Positions 35,440 through 49,704 of a DNA stretch of 64,000 nt are shown piece after piece. Position 1 is the stretch's first letter. The number at the start of each line of letters is the position of its first letter. Source of the stretch: Stromatinia cepivora. Its lineage: Eukaryota > Ascomycota > Leotiomycetes > Helotiales > Sclerotiniaceae. The position numbers and the translations under genes are program-made. The notes beneath the pieces are model-generated. The model was not told the origin of the DNA and ran no database searches. It saw nothing but the letters and a program-made list of their open reading frames with translations. The DNA lies in NCBI GenBank assembly GCA_014898415.1, contig RCTD01000021.1, forward strand, positions 124,001 through 188,000, given 5' to 3'.

Positions 35440-36645
35440 GATTGAGATGAAAAGAGGGGGGTAATTATTATTGTCCAAGCGCAAGGTCTTGGTTATATTG
35501 AGTCTTCCGCAACAGCTGCTGGAGTGTCTGAATCAAATATCCAACGGGATGATCTTCGAGATAAAGGATGGGAATTCATCCCAAGTCTACATCCCGCCCA
35601 ATGCTCTCAGATCCATGATTATCTATCTATATTAGCTGCAATAATTTAGAGCTAGGTAGCTCGTGAGAAAGATGTATGGCGACCAACATCAAATCTGCAC
35701 TACACTGCTACCGAAATTTTGAACGTCAACTACACGGCTCGGAGGACTTACGGTCTTTACACGCACCACGCCTCACAAGCTACAACCCATATCGTTTTGC
35801 ACATCGCAAAACTCCCCAAACGTCAAACTCCGCCCAGAACCATATTTTCTAATCATTTGGCACGCCTGCTACTAGAAACATCACTTACATCGATTACGTG
35901 CAGTGTTCCACCGTATTCACGACGTACCCTTTAGCGCTACATCCAAGCGACGATCGATCACTCATTCAAAAGTTCCTGTTACGATCATCGGTATTTTTAG
36001 ACTTAGATTCTTAGAAAAAAGTATATGAGTACGTGTAGACATGTAGACATATAGATATGTAGACGGAAAACCTTGAGAAAAGTTGGGTCGGTTGGGATTA
36101 CTTTTGTGTATTTAGATGGATGGATTGATGATAGATGAATGGATGGATGGTGGTGGGGAAGCGGGTGATGAATAATGATAGAAATTTGAGGCTTGTGGTG
36201 AATTTTTTTTGGAATGGTTTGTGTGTTGAATGTTGAATGTTGAATGATGTGCTTGTTTTGATGTGTGGGTTGGATGGGGAGGGGATACATGCGAGGTTTG
36301 AGTGTGAGAGGAAGTGAGATTCGTTAGGTTATGAGAGGAAATGAAAGGGGGAAGAGGGAGGAAAGAGATGGATTGGAGATGAATGCTAGTAGTGGAAATG
36401 AATAAGATGGGAATCCCCCCTTTGAATTTTACGATTGTGAACAAGTTTCTATTCCATGTGATGATGATTCATGTCTAATAATCGAGAACAGCAAAGGGAT
36501 CATGAGAATATTTTTCATTAAATGTCTTGCGATAACAGACAGGAAGTCCTATGAGATTATACATTATGGTATGAGAAACCCCATCTATTTTAGACGCCTA
36601 GCTATACCGACACCTAAACCCATCAATATGGGTATTCATACCCGT
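35440..36645. other. Intergenic, convergent 3' flanks
   Basis: Between the permease and the hydrophobin-like gene. 36000-36420 is GATGG/GAATG-rich low-complexity DNA whose antisense ORFs (36003-36444) are His/Pro/Ser-rich shadows. No gene or RNA is supported. Confidence 0.55.
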
Positions 36646-37339
36646 TCACTTTCTTGCCCTGCGACAGCGGAATCCTATTTGTGCCTATGAATATAAATGA
36701 ATATGGTAAGATTATGTCCTGAAATGGAAAGACAAGATGAGGTTGTGTAGATTGGAGTTTGTATTATATTCATAACGTACCATATCAATGGTATTAGCAC
36801 AGCACATAGCCATTTTTCCCATATCTGTACATGTGTTTCGGAATTCATCGCGGCTGACGGGGAGTGATGATGGTGATACTGAGATACTGTTAGTATGAAT
36901 TTATTGGAATGGACATAGAAGATGGGGTGATGGATGACATACGACGTTCGCATCCATCTCTATAGATTCTCCCGCCCTTCTCGCAGCATCTAGGTTTGCG
37001 GCGTTTGGAGCAGAGTCTAGCAGGTGAGAGAGGTGTGGTATCGGCATTATCTTCAAAATCGTCTTCAATTCCTTCTGCAATGTCTTCTGCTGTATCTTTT
37101 GCAATATCTCCTATAACTTCTGCTCCATATTTTATGGCTGCACTTGCGGTGGTTGACTTGTCTAGGCCTGAGCTATCCGTCTTAGTGTTTATAGTTGAAG
37201 GACCATCATCTGGAGTATCGGCAGTATCATTGAAGGATTTACTGTCAATTGCAGTACTATTGGTGGATCTACCGTTTATATATGCACCGGGGACTAAGCT
37301 GGCAGCAATGGCGAGAATGGCGACGAATGACAACTTCAT
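36646..37339 (-). CDS. Small secreted protein with eight Cys in hydrophobin order
   Basis: Exons 36943-37339, 36781-36878 and 36646-36684 give 177 residues. Residues 1-19 (MKLSFVAILAIAASLVPGA) are a clear signal peptide. Residues 20-107 are Asp/Thr/Ser-rich and acidic (IAKDTAEDIAEGIEDDFED). The end holds Cys110, 118-119, 130, 149, 158-159 and 172: C-x7-CC-x10-C-x18-C-x8-CC-x12-C. This is the single-pair-single-single-pair-single order of hydrophobins, with spacings near class II. Hydrophobins coat aerial walls, but this core is very basic (SKRRKPR, RRARK) rather than hydrophobic, so function may differ. Intron 1 has a perfect TACTAAC ten bases before its acceptor. The intron 2 acceptor at 36685 was chosen because it gives Cys172; a stronger-looking acceptor about 40 bp upstream gives another C-terminus with seven Cys. 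Reading straight through without splicing gives a 149-residue alternative with four Cys. Confidence 0.6.
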
Positions 37340-38283
37340 ATTGGCGTTTTTCGCAAGCAAAATGAAAGGAATACCGATAAGATGAGAAGAGGGTGATGCT
37401 AAGGGACGGCCAAGGTGTTGGGTGATGGGAAGAGACAAACCTTTGTACAAAAAAGGTGTGGTTCCTTGAATGGGTAGTAATTCGCAAATTGGCTAATAGA
37501 TTGCACATACAGAACCATTTTCCATACTACAAGTACGCACCATAACGAACCCAGTAAAGTACCGCTGTGAGAAACTTTACATCTAGGTTCGATGTGCTAA
37601 CAAAACATAACGGTGGTTCCTCGAGTTAACAGTATGATAGGCATTTTATCACTCGATATTACCTACTAGCTCCCCCTTCGCTCAAGGTGTGGGAACTCGA
37701 TATCGACTAAAATCCCCAACTACAGGGGGGAGTGTATGGGCAAACACACCGAAATCATTCATCGATAATTGCCCCCTGGTGCTCCAGAAATACCATACTA
37801 ATGGCGTTTCCGAGCATTTTTCTGATATTTTTCTACTCCTTCCTTGATTCACCAGTTTGGGTGACGGATCGATACTGCTCGAAGACGGATATAATATTAG
37901 TGATGTTTTTAATCGAGGGTTTTCACACATTTTGAGGATTTCTAACTTCGAAGAAATACCATGATGAAAAGCTTGTACTAATAGGGGCTTTAGTGCAAAG
38001 CAGTATGAATAATAAGAATGTTAGCACTATCACGTGCCTAACCCCGCTTCGAGGATCTGTCTTGGAAGTTGATATGTCGGACGTCAACCGGATCAAAAGC
38101 CAAGGTCATGATGTAATTGAACGAATGTAAACTCAATTTGACACTATTGTATAGATCCAAAGGTTAGTAAGACTACTGGTAGCTAGTCCAATGTTTACAG
38201 ATAGGTAAATACTTCTCATTCATCATTCAATTGCAAAGTAGTAAACAATTTAATTGTTTTATCATTCAAGCTCAATACTCACC
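37340..38283. other. Intergenic, divergent
   Basis: Promoter DNA for the secreted Cys-rich gene (minus) and the small mitochondrial-type gene (plus). ORFs at 37682-37935 are mutual shadows with no known product. Confidence 0.5.
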
Positions 38284-38829
38284 ATGCCTTCCATTCGATG
38301 TCTTCATTCTGCCAGACGCACAATGGCTTCCATGCGAACTATTCAATACCATCAATCGGCCTCTATTCGAGCTTTCTCTTCTACTCCACTTCGCGCTGCA
38401 ACTCAGGGGTATGGAGATGGAAAGGGCGACCCTGCGGCCGAAAATCCACAAGATCAAGGAGCCTCAAATACCACAAAGCATGAAGGAGAGCATCCTGGTC
38501 CAGAGCCTGTTTCTGAAGGACAAGGAACTGGCGCTGGCCCAACGAAAGGTGGTTCAGCTGGTTCAAAATCCCCTGAAGATGCATCGGCTCAGTCTGGAGG
38601 ATCAAGATCAAAGGAAGCAAAGGAGACTGGATCCAGCCCAACGGGTGGTCCCATCAAGGGAAATGGAGGTAAGAATACCAATCCGAAGGATAAAAGTGTC
38701 AACGGAGCTTCACCCAAGATTCATTCGGAGGACCAGCCGGGAACAGAGAGTTCGAGCAAACAAGCTGAGGTTGAGCAGCATAATAGGGAGTTTAAGGAGG
38801 GACATGATAGAGCCTCACAGAAAGCTTGA
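38284..38829 (+). CDS. Small mitochondrial-type hydrophilic protein, function unknown
   Basis: Uninterrupted 181-residue ORF. Residues 1-40 (MPSIRCLHSARRTMASMRTI...RAFSSTPLRAATQ) form a textbook mitochondrial presequence with an SxxP/RAFSST-type cleavage region. The rest is low-complexity and hydrophilic (Gly, Ser, Lys, Glu, Pro), containing GYGDGKGDPAAENPQDQG and ending VEQHNREFKEGHDRASQKA. There is no membrane segment. The ATG at 38284 (CTCACCATGC) is preferred over an upstream non-ATG extension. A second frame is open over most of the same stretch (38231-38845), but its product has no targeting signal and looks like a shadow. Proteins of this layout are widespread in filamentous ascomycetes as uncharacterised mitochondrial proteins; I know of no function. 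Confidence 0.75.
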   Translation: MPSIRCLHSARRTMASMRTIQYHQSASIRAFSSTPLRAATQGYGDGKGDPAAENPQDQGASNTTKHEGEHPGPEPVSEGQGTGAGPTKGGSAGSKSPEDASAQSGGSRSKEAKETGSSPTGGPIKGNGGKNTNPKDKSVNGASPKIHSEDQPGTESSSKQAEVEQHNREFKEGHDRASQKA

Positions 38830-39827
38830 GGATGAGATTGATTAGAAGTTTTGGTGTGGTGAGTTCTGGTATTGAATTAAGATTCATGATTTGAAGCTAA
38901 TTGATTGCTCGTCAATAGATTTGGAGGGGCAGATAGGAAATCTGTGAGGTTGATGCTATGATATGTTGGGTGTATGACGACGAGGTTTCATATCGATAAT
39001 TTGTACAAATGTTGCTTTGAGCTTATTTTCCATTCATCAGCTTCTTGAACCGTTGTGAATGCAGATGTGAATTAGCTTTTACTGGGATCTTTCCATCCCT
39101 ATACGTGCCGTTGAGAATACAATATTCACTTAATATAATTCTACTTAGTATTTCTAACCCGCTGTCCTTCTTCTTTTTTGACTCAGAAATATAAATATTC
39201 AACATGAAATTTTCAGTTCATTCCAGACTTCACACTTCACTCCACACTTCATATTTTACATGCCATAACAGCTCTCATCCATAGCTACCCCACATTTTAA
39301 AGTGTATATTTTGGTCCGTGCATCCTAGGTAATCCTTTTCAAGCCACATCTATTATCCCAGTATGACATCAACATCAACAAAACATTTGAGGAGTGAGGA
39401 GAAAAAAGCGTAAAAATGATTATGATGATGCTAAACAATCCCATCCCATCATTCCAACTTTTCCATCAAGGAAAATCTAGATTTTTCTATTACTTTCTAT
39501 GTTAATCAACCAATTACCTTGAAACCACATACTTAGCTTCTTTGTTGATTTCTTACACATAAATCGATTGGTTATTAGAGAAAAGCTACGTCACAGTTCT
39601 TGCTTGCGGAAGCTTTACTCCAGCCACATCTTGGTTATTGGTTACTGGTTAACATCACATCACAAACATCCCATCATACATAACTCCTCCCACTTCAAAT
39701 CATATCTCTTTTTACAAATCCTTTAAAATCATACCACGAATTCCTTTTGGGTCTTTTCAACTTTGCAACGATACCCACGACCTCAGAAGTTAAAGAATAA
39801 TAGGAATAGTAAGGCTCATCCTATAAG
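38830..39827. other. Intergenic before the Ish1-like gene
   Basis: About 1 kb of 3' flank and promoter with no ORF of note. The CACATCACA-rich pyrimidine stretch near 39650-39700 resembles promoter-proximal CT tracts of highly expressed fungal genes. Confidence 0.45.
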
Positions 39828-41961
39828 ATGAAGTTCTTTTCGCAGCTGTTAGTGCTGGGTTTGGCGGCTGAAGTTACGATAGCTAGTAGCTGGTTCAGTA
39901 ACGCTGGTACGTTCAACCTTTTCATAGTTCTTAATTTAAATCTTCATCAATTTGGCACATTCAAGCTTCTTTGAGCTTGGAAAGGTTCAAGCAATTCATT
40001 TAGAGCCTTGGTGCTGATGGTGCTGAATTAATGGCTTGCACACATCGTTTTGTCTCTCGTCTTATATTTAATTATTGCCCTTGCTAATGTACTTCCCCTC
40101 CAGTCTATAACAAATGGCATGAGACCGAACTTGAGAGATGGCTTTCAGACAACAACATTCCATACCCAACTCCTGCCGATCGTAAAGATTTGGAAAACTT
40201 AGTAAAGGAGAACTGGCAAACCAAGGTTGCATCACCATATCATGACTGGGATACCAAGCAACTCACCTCTTACTTGAAACAAAAGGGTGTTGAGACTAAG
40301 GATACTGCCGAAAGCAATAAGGATGGCTTAATTTCTCAAGTCAAGGCTTATTGGTACGAGGCGGAAGACAAGGCAGAAGATGCTTGGTCAAATGTTAGGG
40401 ATTGGGTGTTTGATAGTTGGACTGGTAAGCTTGTCAAAGGCAGGGAGACTGTATTCAGCATTTCGCTAACAACCTCACAGATTCTCAACTTATGGCATTT
40501 GCTGATTACCATCACATCCCCGTTCCACACCCAAGAAGAAGAGATAGTATTCTCCAAAAGATTCGTTCCAACTATGATTCTATTGCAAAGAAGGCTGGCG
40601 AGACTGCTGCCTACCCTGGTAACTGGCTTTACGAAACTTGGTCCGAGTCTGGTATGTTGCTTAAATGGACCTTTAGTGTACACAAACTAACATTTTTCCA
40701 GATCTCAAGGAATGGCTTGATACCCATGGCATTCCAGCGCCTCAACCATCTACTCGTGATAAGTTGATCGCCACCGTACGACGTAATGCTCGCGTTGCTA
40801 GCCTTAAAAGTGCCGATGTTCAAGCATCTGCCTCCGCTTCAGCTTCTGCTGCCACCGAGTCATTGAGTGAGCAACTTCTTAACGCGTGGTCTGATTCCCG
40901 TAAGTTTGTTCTTCACCTTCTTCCAGATTTCAAGCTAACAAGACATAGAAATTAAGGAATGGGCCGACAAGAATGGTATCAAGGTTCCACAAGGAAGCAA
41001 AAGAAAGGAGTTGCTGGCTATCGCACGTAAACATAAGGCCCAACTTCTTGGAGATACTGCTAGCGCTTCCGCTAAGAGCTTTGCAAACAAGGCAAGCTCC
41101 TCTGGAGCATCCGCTTTTGGTGCTGCTACTAGCTCTGCTGGAAATCAATATGCTAAAGCTACTGATGATGCTCAACTTAAGTCTGAAGATGCTTTCAACG
41201 CTGCTATCCAATCATGGGGCGATTCCCGCCTCAAGGCTTTTCTTGATGCCAGAGGCGTCCCCGTTCCACAATCAGGAAAGAAGGATGATCTCCTCGCTGC
41301 AGTTCGTTTACACAAGCACAAGGCTGCTACTGGATGGTCTGCTTGGACTTTTGATACCTGGACTTTGGATAACCTAAGAGCTTACCTCGCCTCGACTGGG
41401 GATGCTGCTGCCAAGAAGGCGTCAGAGAAGTCTGGAGCTACCCGTGATGAACTTGTCCGTGCTGCACAAGACTCCTATTCTTCTGCTTCCAAGGCTAGTG
41501 GTGACACATATGCGAGCGTCACATCTTATCTTGCCAAACAAACTGACGCAGCTAAGGACGCTACATTTGAGACTTGGTCTGATTCGGATTTGAAGGCTTA
41601 TCTTGACAGCTATGGTGTTCCCGTTCCACAAGGAAGCACCAAGAATGAACTCGTTGCCTACGTCCGCAACCAAGCCAACTATTTCAAATATGGTAAGAAA
41701 CATTGTTCTCCTTTAATTCTGATTCATCACTAACAATATTCAGGCACCACTACACCACAAGGTACCCTCTGGGCTAAACTCTCCAATGGTGCACAATGGG
41801 TTATTGATCAACTCTCCATTGGCGCAGCGTCTGGTCGCAAGGAAGCCGCTTATCAAGGCGAGAAGGCTGCCGATGCTGTTAAGGAGGGAGCCACTTATGC
41901 TACTAACCGTGCCGGTGAAGCCGCACAAAAAGCTGGTGATTATGTCAAGGAGGAGTTGTAA
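39828..41961 (+). CDS. Ish1/Msc1-like stress response protein with eight Ish1 repeats
   Basis: Six exons: 39828-39906, 40104-40424, 40481-40651, 40702-40899, 40949-41692 and 41744-41961, giving 576 residues. In fission yeast Ish1 is a stress-induced nuclear-envelope protein; budding yeast Msc1 affects meiotic sister-chromatid recombination. Residues 1-20 (MKFFSQLLVLGLAAEVTIAS) form a signal peptide. Eight copies of a ~35-50-residue HeH/SAP-like repeat follow, each with a core like SWSDSDLKAYLDSYGVPVPQ, then a Lys-rich helix (for example DLKEWLDTHGIPAPQPSTRDKL). Ala/Ser-rich spacers lie between repeats 4 and 8. The C-terminal 60 residues form an amphipathic LEA-like helix (AAYQGEKAADAVKEGATYATN). 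Every intron falls in phase 1, mostly at the same W(S/T)(D/E)S position of a repeat, pointing to exon-duplication origin. Confidence 0.92.
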
Positions 41962-42864
41962 GCCGATTAATGAGCTATCATGACTTTACTTGCAGCCAAA
42001 AGGTTGCAAATTGTACTATTACATCATTAGGCGTCTAATATTTCGAAACGAAGCGAATTAAAGGATCTTTCGAGTCGGTGGGCGTGAAATTTTTCTATGG
42101 GTTGGGATAGGTGGATGGTAAAATGAGCAATGAAGGCAATGAAACAATTAATTTTCCGTTTTTGTACTCGTAGAATGAATTTTGATTTGGCTGACAATTA
42201 TTATTTCGTACTTAATTGTGAATGACTGAAATATCTTCAAATATTTTAACATCTAAAATCATTGGCGAGGAACTTCCTCTTTAGGTATATTCAAAAATTC
42301 CTCGGCCCCCTTGATTGTATCCCAGTGCTAGAAAAATGGTCCATTTGCTCGCTAAAAGCACGTCCCGAACACTGTAAGAACCTGCTTCTCCTTCCCCAAA
42401 TTCCTTACACATTCACCAATCAATATTGAATATTACTATCGAAATCCCTGTGGATTCACCACTTTAATATCACGTTTATAAGGTATATTTGCAGGGCCAC
42501 CTGGCGAGAGAGTGGCCAAAAAGCCTGAAAATCGGGTATGATGTAAGAACATTGATGGGGACCGAGGGAATTTGGATGATTATGTAGGTGTTGTGTGACA
42601 TTACTTCGTGCAGTTTGGTTATTTGGAGAAATATTGTCTGGTGTATGCCAATTCTTCTAATCTTTCATGGGAAAGGGTTTTTATAAAAGATATCAGTGCG
42701 TTTTATGTGTCTTATGATTTGATCCAGATTGATTTTGATTGTTAATTGTTTTATATCTTTTGGAGTATTGGGTTCGTGCACAAATCGCATTTCTTGGTAC
42801 GATACGATTCTGCGGTAAATTTTTGGATTTTCTAGGGGCTTTGTGACTGGAGGGACGAACGAAT
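41962..42864. other. Intergenic, Ish1-like to Kelch gene
   Basis: 0.9 kb without a gene. Antisense ORF 42693-43340 is a shadow of the Kelch first exon. Nothing else is seen. Confidence 0.55.
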
Positions 42865-45770
42865 ATGGGTGGTTTTACAATCGATAGGTCGAAGACGATA
42901 CATGTGCCATTTCGCGGCGTTGCGGGCCCAACGAATGTGGCAGATAGGTTGCGGGTAGGCGAGAAGGCGGATGAAGAGAGAGCTGGTGGAAAAAGGGTCA
43001 GGGCAGTTAGGAAATCGAGATTTAGGGAGGAGGGATTGGATGATGACGTGATTGAGAGAGTGGATGTTGCCAGCTTGGGAGAGGAGTTTGCTTTTATTGG
43101 CAATAGCTTAAGGACGAGGAGTATGCGGGGTGGAACATCGACGACTATACCGACTTCACAAGTCTCAGGAGAAAAGAGAGAAAATGAAGAACCGCACGAT
43201 GCGCCGAGGGCAGCAAAGATTGGAAAGACTGGCATACCGATAATTGCGACTTCGAATACATCTACCGCCTTTTCTACGATACCGAGAGTTGCGTTGCTCG
43301 CGTTCTTAATTGGGGTGGTTGTGCCTGCGTTTGGATACACAGGAAGGCAGCAGAATAATATAAATGTTATGAAAGGAAATGGTGCCGATGCGGGGGTGAT
43401 AGCGGGGTCAGAATTGGTGGATAATGGGAGTATAATTGATGGGAGGGCGAATAGTCCTACTTCGATTTGTACTAGATGGAGTCATATGAGTATGTTTTGA
43501 TCTACTTGCCTGGTATGGTGATGTGTGGCTAATTGAGAAAATTTTAGCTGCGAATGTCAACGGAACATTATACGTATATGGAGGAGAAGCGACCACGCAA
43601 AGTGGGCAGACTACGGATACTTGGAGTAAGAGTTTACTTACATAGTATTTGGAGATGGCATTAACCACCTACAGATAACAACTTCCTAAAACTAGATCTC
43701 ACCAAGACCTGGCAAATCGCATCACCAGTTTTATCCGGTTTACCACAACCATCAGGTCCTCCAGCAATTGCTATGGGCTCTCTCTGGCATACATATGATT
43801 CGTTATTTTTGTATGGAGGGGAATTTTCAGATAGTCCACCAAATTCCCCTTCAGCAGTAGCAACGTGGAAATATGATATTGCAACCGCGACCTGGACTGA
43901 ATTCTCAAATCCACAAACAGCGGCGGGCAATGGTTCAGATATTGCGCCGGCGGATGTTCAGCGGGCGGCGGAGGGTGCGGGATTAAGTGTTCCAGAATTG
44001 GGGAGGAGTTGGTATTTTGGTGGACATTTGGGTTAGTGTTATGTGTTTTTATAAATCGACTGTGAATGGACAATTTGATGAATGAATAAAGCTAACATCT
44101 TAATATGTAGATATGTACACAACACCTGGATGGTCAAACCAAATTTCTAGAGTATATCTGAAGAGTCTTCTGGAATTCACTCATCCTGGATATACAAATA
44201 CTGGAGTGACTTCATTAGGAACTACTAGAGGAGCAGGCTCTGGTGGTATATACAGAAATATTACAGAAGGTGGTTTGCAAGACGATGCTGGCTTTACAGA
44301 AAGAGCTGATGGTGTTTTGGTATACGTCCCTGGATGGGGTGTTGATGGGCTTTTACTTGGATTAGCCGGTGGTACTAATGCGACATTTGTAAGCCATGAA
44401 GCCTCAATTATCAACTTCGAATTGTTAACATCTATCAGACAGAGATGAATATTATCGATGTGTATGATATTGCGAGTAGTACTTGGTACAAGCAGAGCAC
44501 CTCCGGAGCAACTCCTCCCATTCGTGTCAACCCTTGCGCTGTGGTTGCCGCAGCACCCGATAGTAGCAGTTTTAACGTTTATTTATATGGAGGACAAAAT
44601 CTCATTCCTTATGGTAACCAAACTCAATATTCAGACATGTGGATCCTCACAATCCCATCCTTTACTTGGATCCAAGTTAACATGTCCGACCAATCTCAAC
44701 CGCCAGCTCGAGCGGGCCACACTTGTAATCTTTGGGATGGACAAATTGTAGTCGTTGGTGGCTACGTAGGAACAGATATATCGTGTGATAGTCCTGGCAT
44801 ATACGTCTTCAATGCGTCTTCTCTTCAATGGATTAATTCGTTCACTGCACTTTCGTCTTCGTCTTCCTCCTCTTCTTCATCAGACCAAGACTCAAATATC
44901 GTCCAAGCCTCTACCGGTTATACCATCCCTGACGTAGTACAGTCAGTGATTGGCGGTTCTTCCCTAGGAGGTGCAACAGCTAGTACGCCCGCTGCTGGAT
45001 CAGCTACTGTTGGTCCCCTAGCAACTGGCAAGCCGCCTACTTTCACTGTAACACAATCTCGTTCCACGATCACATCAACATCTATCCCTACCTCAACCCC
45101 AGCACCTTCTTCCGATACAGCTAAAAAAGTAACCAATAAAGCTGCAATTATCGCAGGCGTCATTGCCGCCGCATTGGCCTTCTTAGCTGGATATCTGGCG
45201 CTCTGTACTTGGTTATATCGGAGACAATTGAAGCTCTATAAAGATCATGTGGCTATGTCTCAAAGGGCAGCTTTTGTTCCTGCGAGTAGAATGTTTAGAG
45301 TCTCAGATGAATCAAGTGGGGATGGACGTTATGGGGAGAAAGTGGTAGGAACTGGCAATGCTATGATGTTAGGTCCATTCGGGACTGATATTAGTGGAAC
45401 GGGTGGAGTACAGACTCCTAGTGTGATGTCTGAAGGAGGAGGCCTTTCGGGTTCTGGAAATGAAGGTAGTGGGAGTGGAAGCGGGAGCGGATATGATGAT
45501 AGAAGGGGCGGAAGTGGAACATATGTTTATGGAGGTGGTATAATGCCAGGAGGAGCTTCTTATCAGAGAATTAGTGAAGAAGATGAGGGGGTCGTGATGG
45601 GGAGTGGAAGTGAGAGTGCAAGGGCGGGATGGAGAGGTCATGGAAAAGGTGCAGGGAGTGCGGGGAGTATTACTAGTAGTTTGGAGGATCTTTTAGGGGA
45701 CAGAGAACCCAGTTTCTTTAATGTGGTGATGAATCCGAGGAGGGCGTTGAGGGTTGTTAATAGTGATTAG
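42865..45770 (+). CDS. Kelch-repeat membrane protein
   Basis: Five exons: 42865-43489, 43548-43625, 43675-44031, 44111-44388 and 44439-45770, giving 889 residues. An Arg-rich N-terminus (about 140 residues) precedes a probable signal-anchor helix (RVALLAFLIGVVVPAFGY, about 141-160). A Kelch propeller follows, with GTLYVYGGEATTQSGQTTDTW, YDSLFLYGGEFSD...VATWKYDIATATW, INIIDVYDIASSTWYKQ-type strands, FNVYLYGGQNLIPYG...DMWILTIPSFTWIQV and PPARAGHTCNLWDGQIVVVGGY. After Ser- and Thr-rich linkers a second membrane helix (about residues 679-703, IIAGVIAAALAFLAGYLALCTWLY) leads to a Gly/Ser-rich cytosolic tail. Similar fungal proteins are uncharacterised cell-surface or endomembrane proteins; Kelch propellers usually bind other proteins. 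Intron phases were fixed by conserved Kelch strands. Confidence 0.88.
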
Positions 45771-48060
<2,290 letters not shown>

Positions 48061-48586
48061 ATGCCTTCTCAAAGATCAAAAACAAGTAAAAGTTGGTCTA
48101 TGTATCCATTGCTCCACGATAGTGTATCACGCTTGCTGGAAGAGAATAATCTCCATTTTGACTTTCATGATATTGATGACGCTACAAGTTGTACCAAAGA
48201 ATATGATGCAAATATCATGGGTCGATTTATATGTCGCAACCGTGCATGCAACTCTAGCGGATGGTCAAGTAAGCGAATTGCTATCACTATACGAATGTAC
48301 CCTGGAGCAAAATACAATGGAAGGGTATATCATCAACGCTGCAAGAGCTGCAACAGCCTCAGTCAACCACTTCTGGATGATTCATATGCGGAAAGAGTCG
48401 CATATCGTATCAAGAAGTGGCGTGGAATACAGATGTACTTACCTAAATACTCGGGCCGAAGCAAAGGTCCACATAACACGAATTTATGTGAGGGATGCAA
48501 GGCTGGTCATTGTAGTGCGCTTGGTAAGTAAAGCAGTAGGTTTTGAGGATTCAGCTAACAGCTATTCAGATGCGGAAACAGGGTGA
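48061..48586 (+). CDS. 3CxxC-type zinc-finger domain protein
   Basis: Exons 48061-48523 and 48570-48586 give 159 residues (phase 1 intron, donor GTAAGT, branch GCTAACA, acceptor TTCAG). It matches the layout of the fungal zf-3CxxC domain: an acidic lead (LLEENNLHFDFHDIDD), GRFICRNRACNSSGWSSKR, IAITIRMYPGAKYNGRVYHQRCKSCN, DDSYAERVAYRIKKWRG, YSGRSKGPH and LCEGCKAGHC. The CxxxxC, CxxC, CxxC and xxHC pairs form the metal sites. These proteins are common in Leotiomycetes and their function is unknown. The spliced end SALDAETG replaces a three-residue readthrough ending. It is the only intact gene in an AT-rich island, and its coding frame shows no stops, suggesting selection or recent arrival. Confidence 0.88.
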
Positions 48587-49704
48587 TAAAGTGGAACTAT
48601 ATGGGAAGCATGGAAACAGAGTGTTGGTAATCCTGATGGATTGTTCACCGGACTTCAGATCATTCGAGGCGTCTTGGTTGTCCTGTAGTAAGGGTGGATT
48701 CTCTCTGGGTTGATGCGAGTATCCTTGACTTTCTTGAGATTTCGGAATTGGAGGCGGAGCTTGTTAGAAGCTTCCTTTGTTATAGTTCTTGTATCGATAT
48801 GCCAGCCTGCCAGGCAGCTCTCTCTCTGGCCAAGTTGCATGCGGCCAGCCCAGAAGAACGTGTAGTCTATACTTGCCGATTATATATCTTTGAACACGTC
48901 GTGTAGTGGTTGCATTTGTGAAGTTCAATAGAGGGATTATCATGATTAGTGCTGGCTCGAATCCAGGGTAGTCCTCCTCACCCTCACTATGTCTCATGGC
49001 CATCGATATCAATCCCTCTCGCGTATCGCGAAATCTGTCCGCCTTTCGCTCCGCCTTATAAAGCAATCCTCTATTCACATCCATAACAAATGCCAATCAG
49101 TACGCTTGAAAGATCCGCTGCCTCCTCCAACGAATTGAACAGTATTCAGGAATCAGGCATCGTCAGTCGTAAGTTTCAAGTTTTGAACCTGCATCAGCAC
49201 ATCTAGTTGATAGGAATTTGTAGCTAAAGTCATTTTCTATGCTATTCCCAATGCGTTTTGGTCTGCCGGCTATTCTTTCGCTTAAGGTTTTGGTCCTCTC
49301 CGCGGGGGCCATAAAAGACTCAACTCTATTATTCTTTGTATAGTAGTTTGCTATTCTCTGATATAGATAAATTGATTCGTTAAGCTATGTCTTGAATTAT
49401 ACCATCGTTACAAAATATAGTTTTAGTAATATATTAGGACATAGATAAATTATCGGTCTCGAATTATTATTTAAATTATAATTAATAGAGAATATTCAAT
49501 TTAAAGAATTTATTTTAAAGATTTATTAATATAGATCTCTTTTTATATCTTTTTAAAGATTTTTTTAATCTAATGAGTATATATAACTTTATATAATAAT
49601 CGATTATATAATTTTCAATATCTTCGTTAAAAGAGTTTAATTCGTTGTTTTCTAAATTATATATTTTGAATCCGTTTTTTATTTATTTTTGAATATTTAT
49701 TAAC

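Noticed and set aside
36003..36444. His/Pro/Ser-rich minus-strand ORFs
   Set aside because: They arise from GATGG/GAATG low-complexity DNA in the 3' flank and show no splice or start context.
38231..38845. 204-codon ORF overlapping the small mitochondrial-type gene
   Set aside because: It starts without ATG support and lacks a targeting sequence, while the frame at 38284 has a textbook mitochondrial presequence and a good start context.
42693..43340. 215-codon minus-strand ORF
   Set aside because: Antisense of the first exon of the Kelch gene, which has correct splice joins and recognisable Kelch strands.
48905..48980. Possible tRNA T-arm (GGCTCGAATCC)
   Set aside because: No matching D-arm, anticodon stem or acceptor stem can be folded on either strand.
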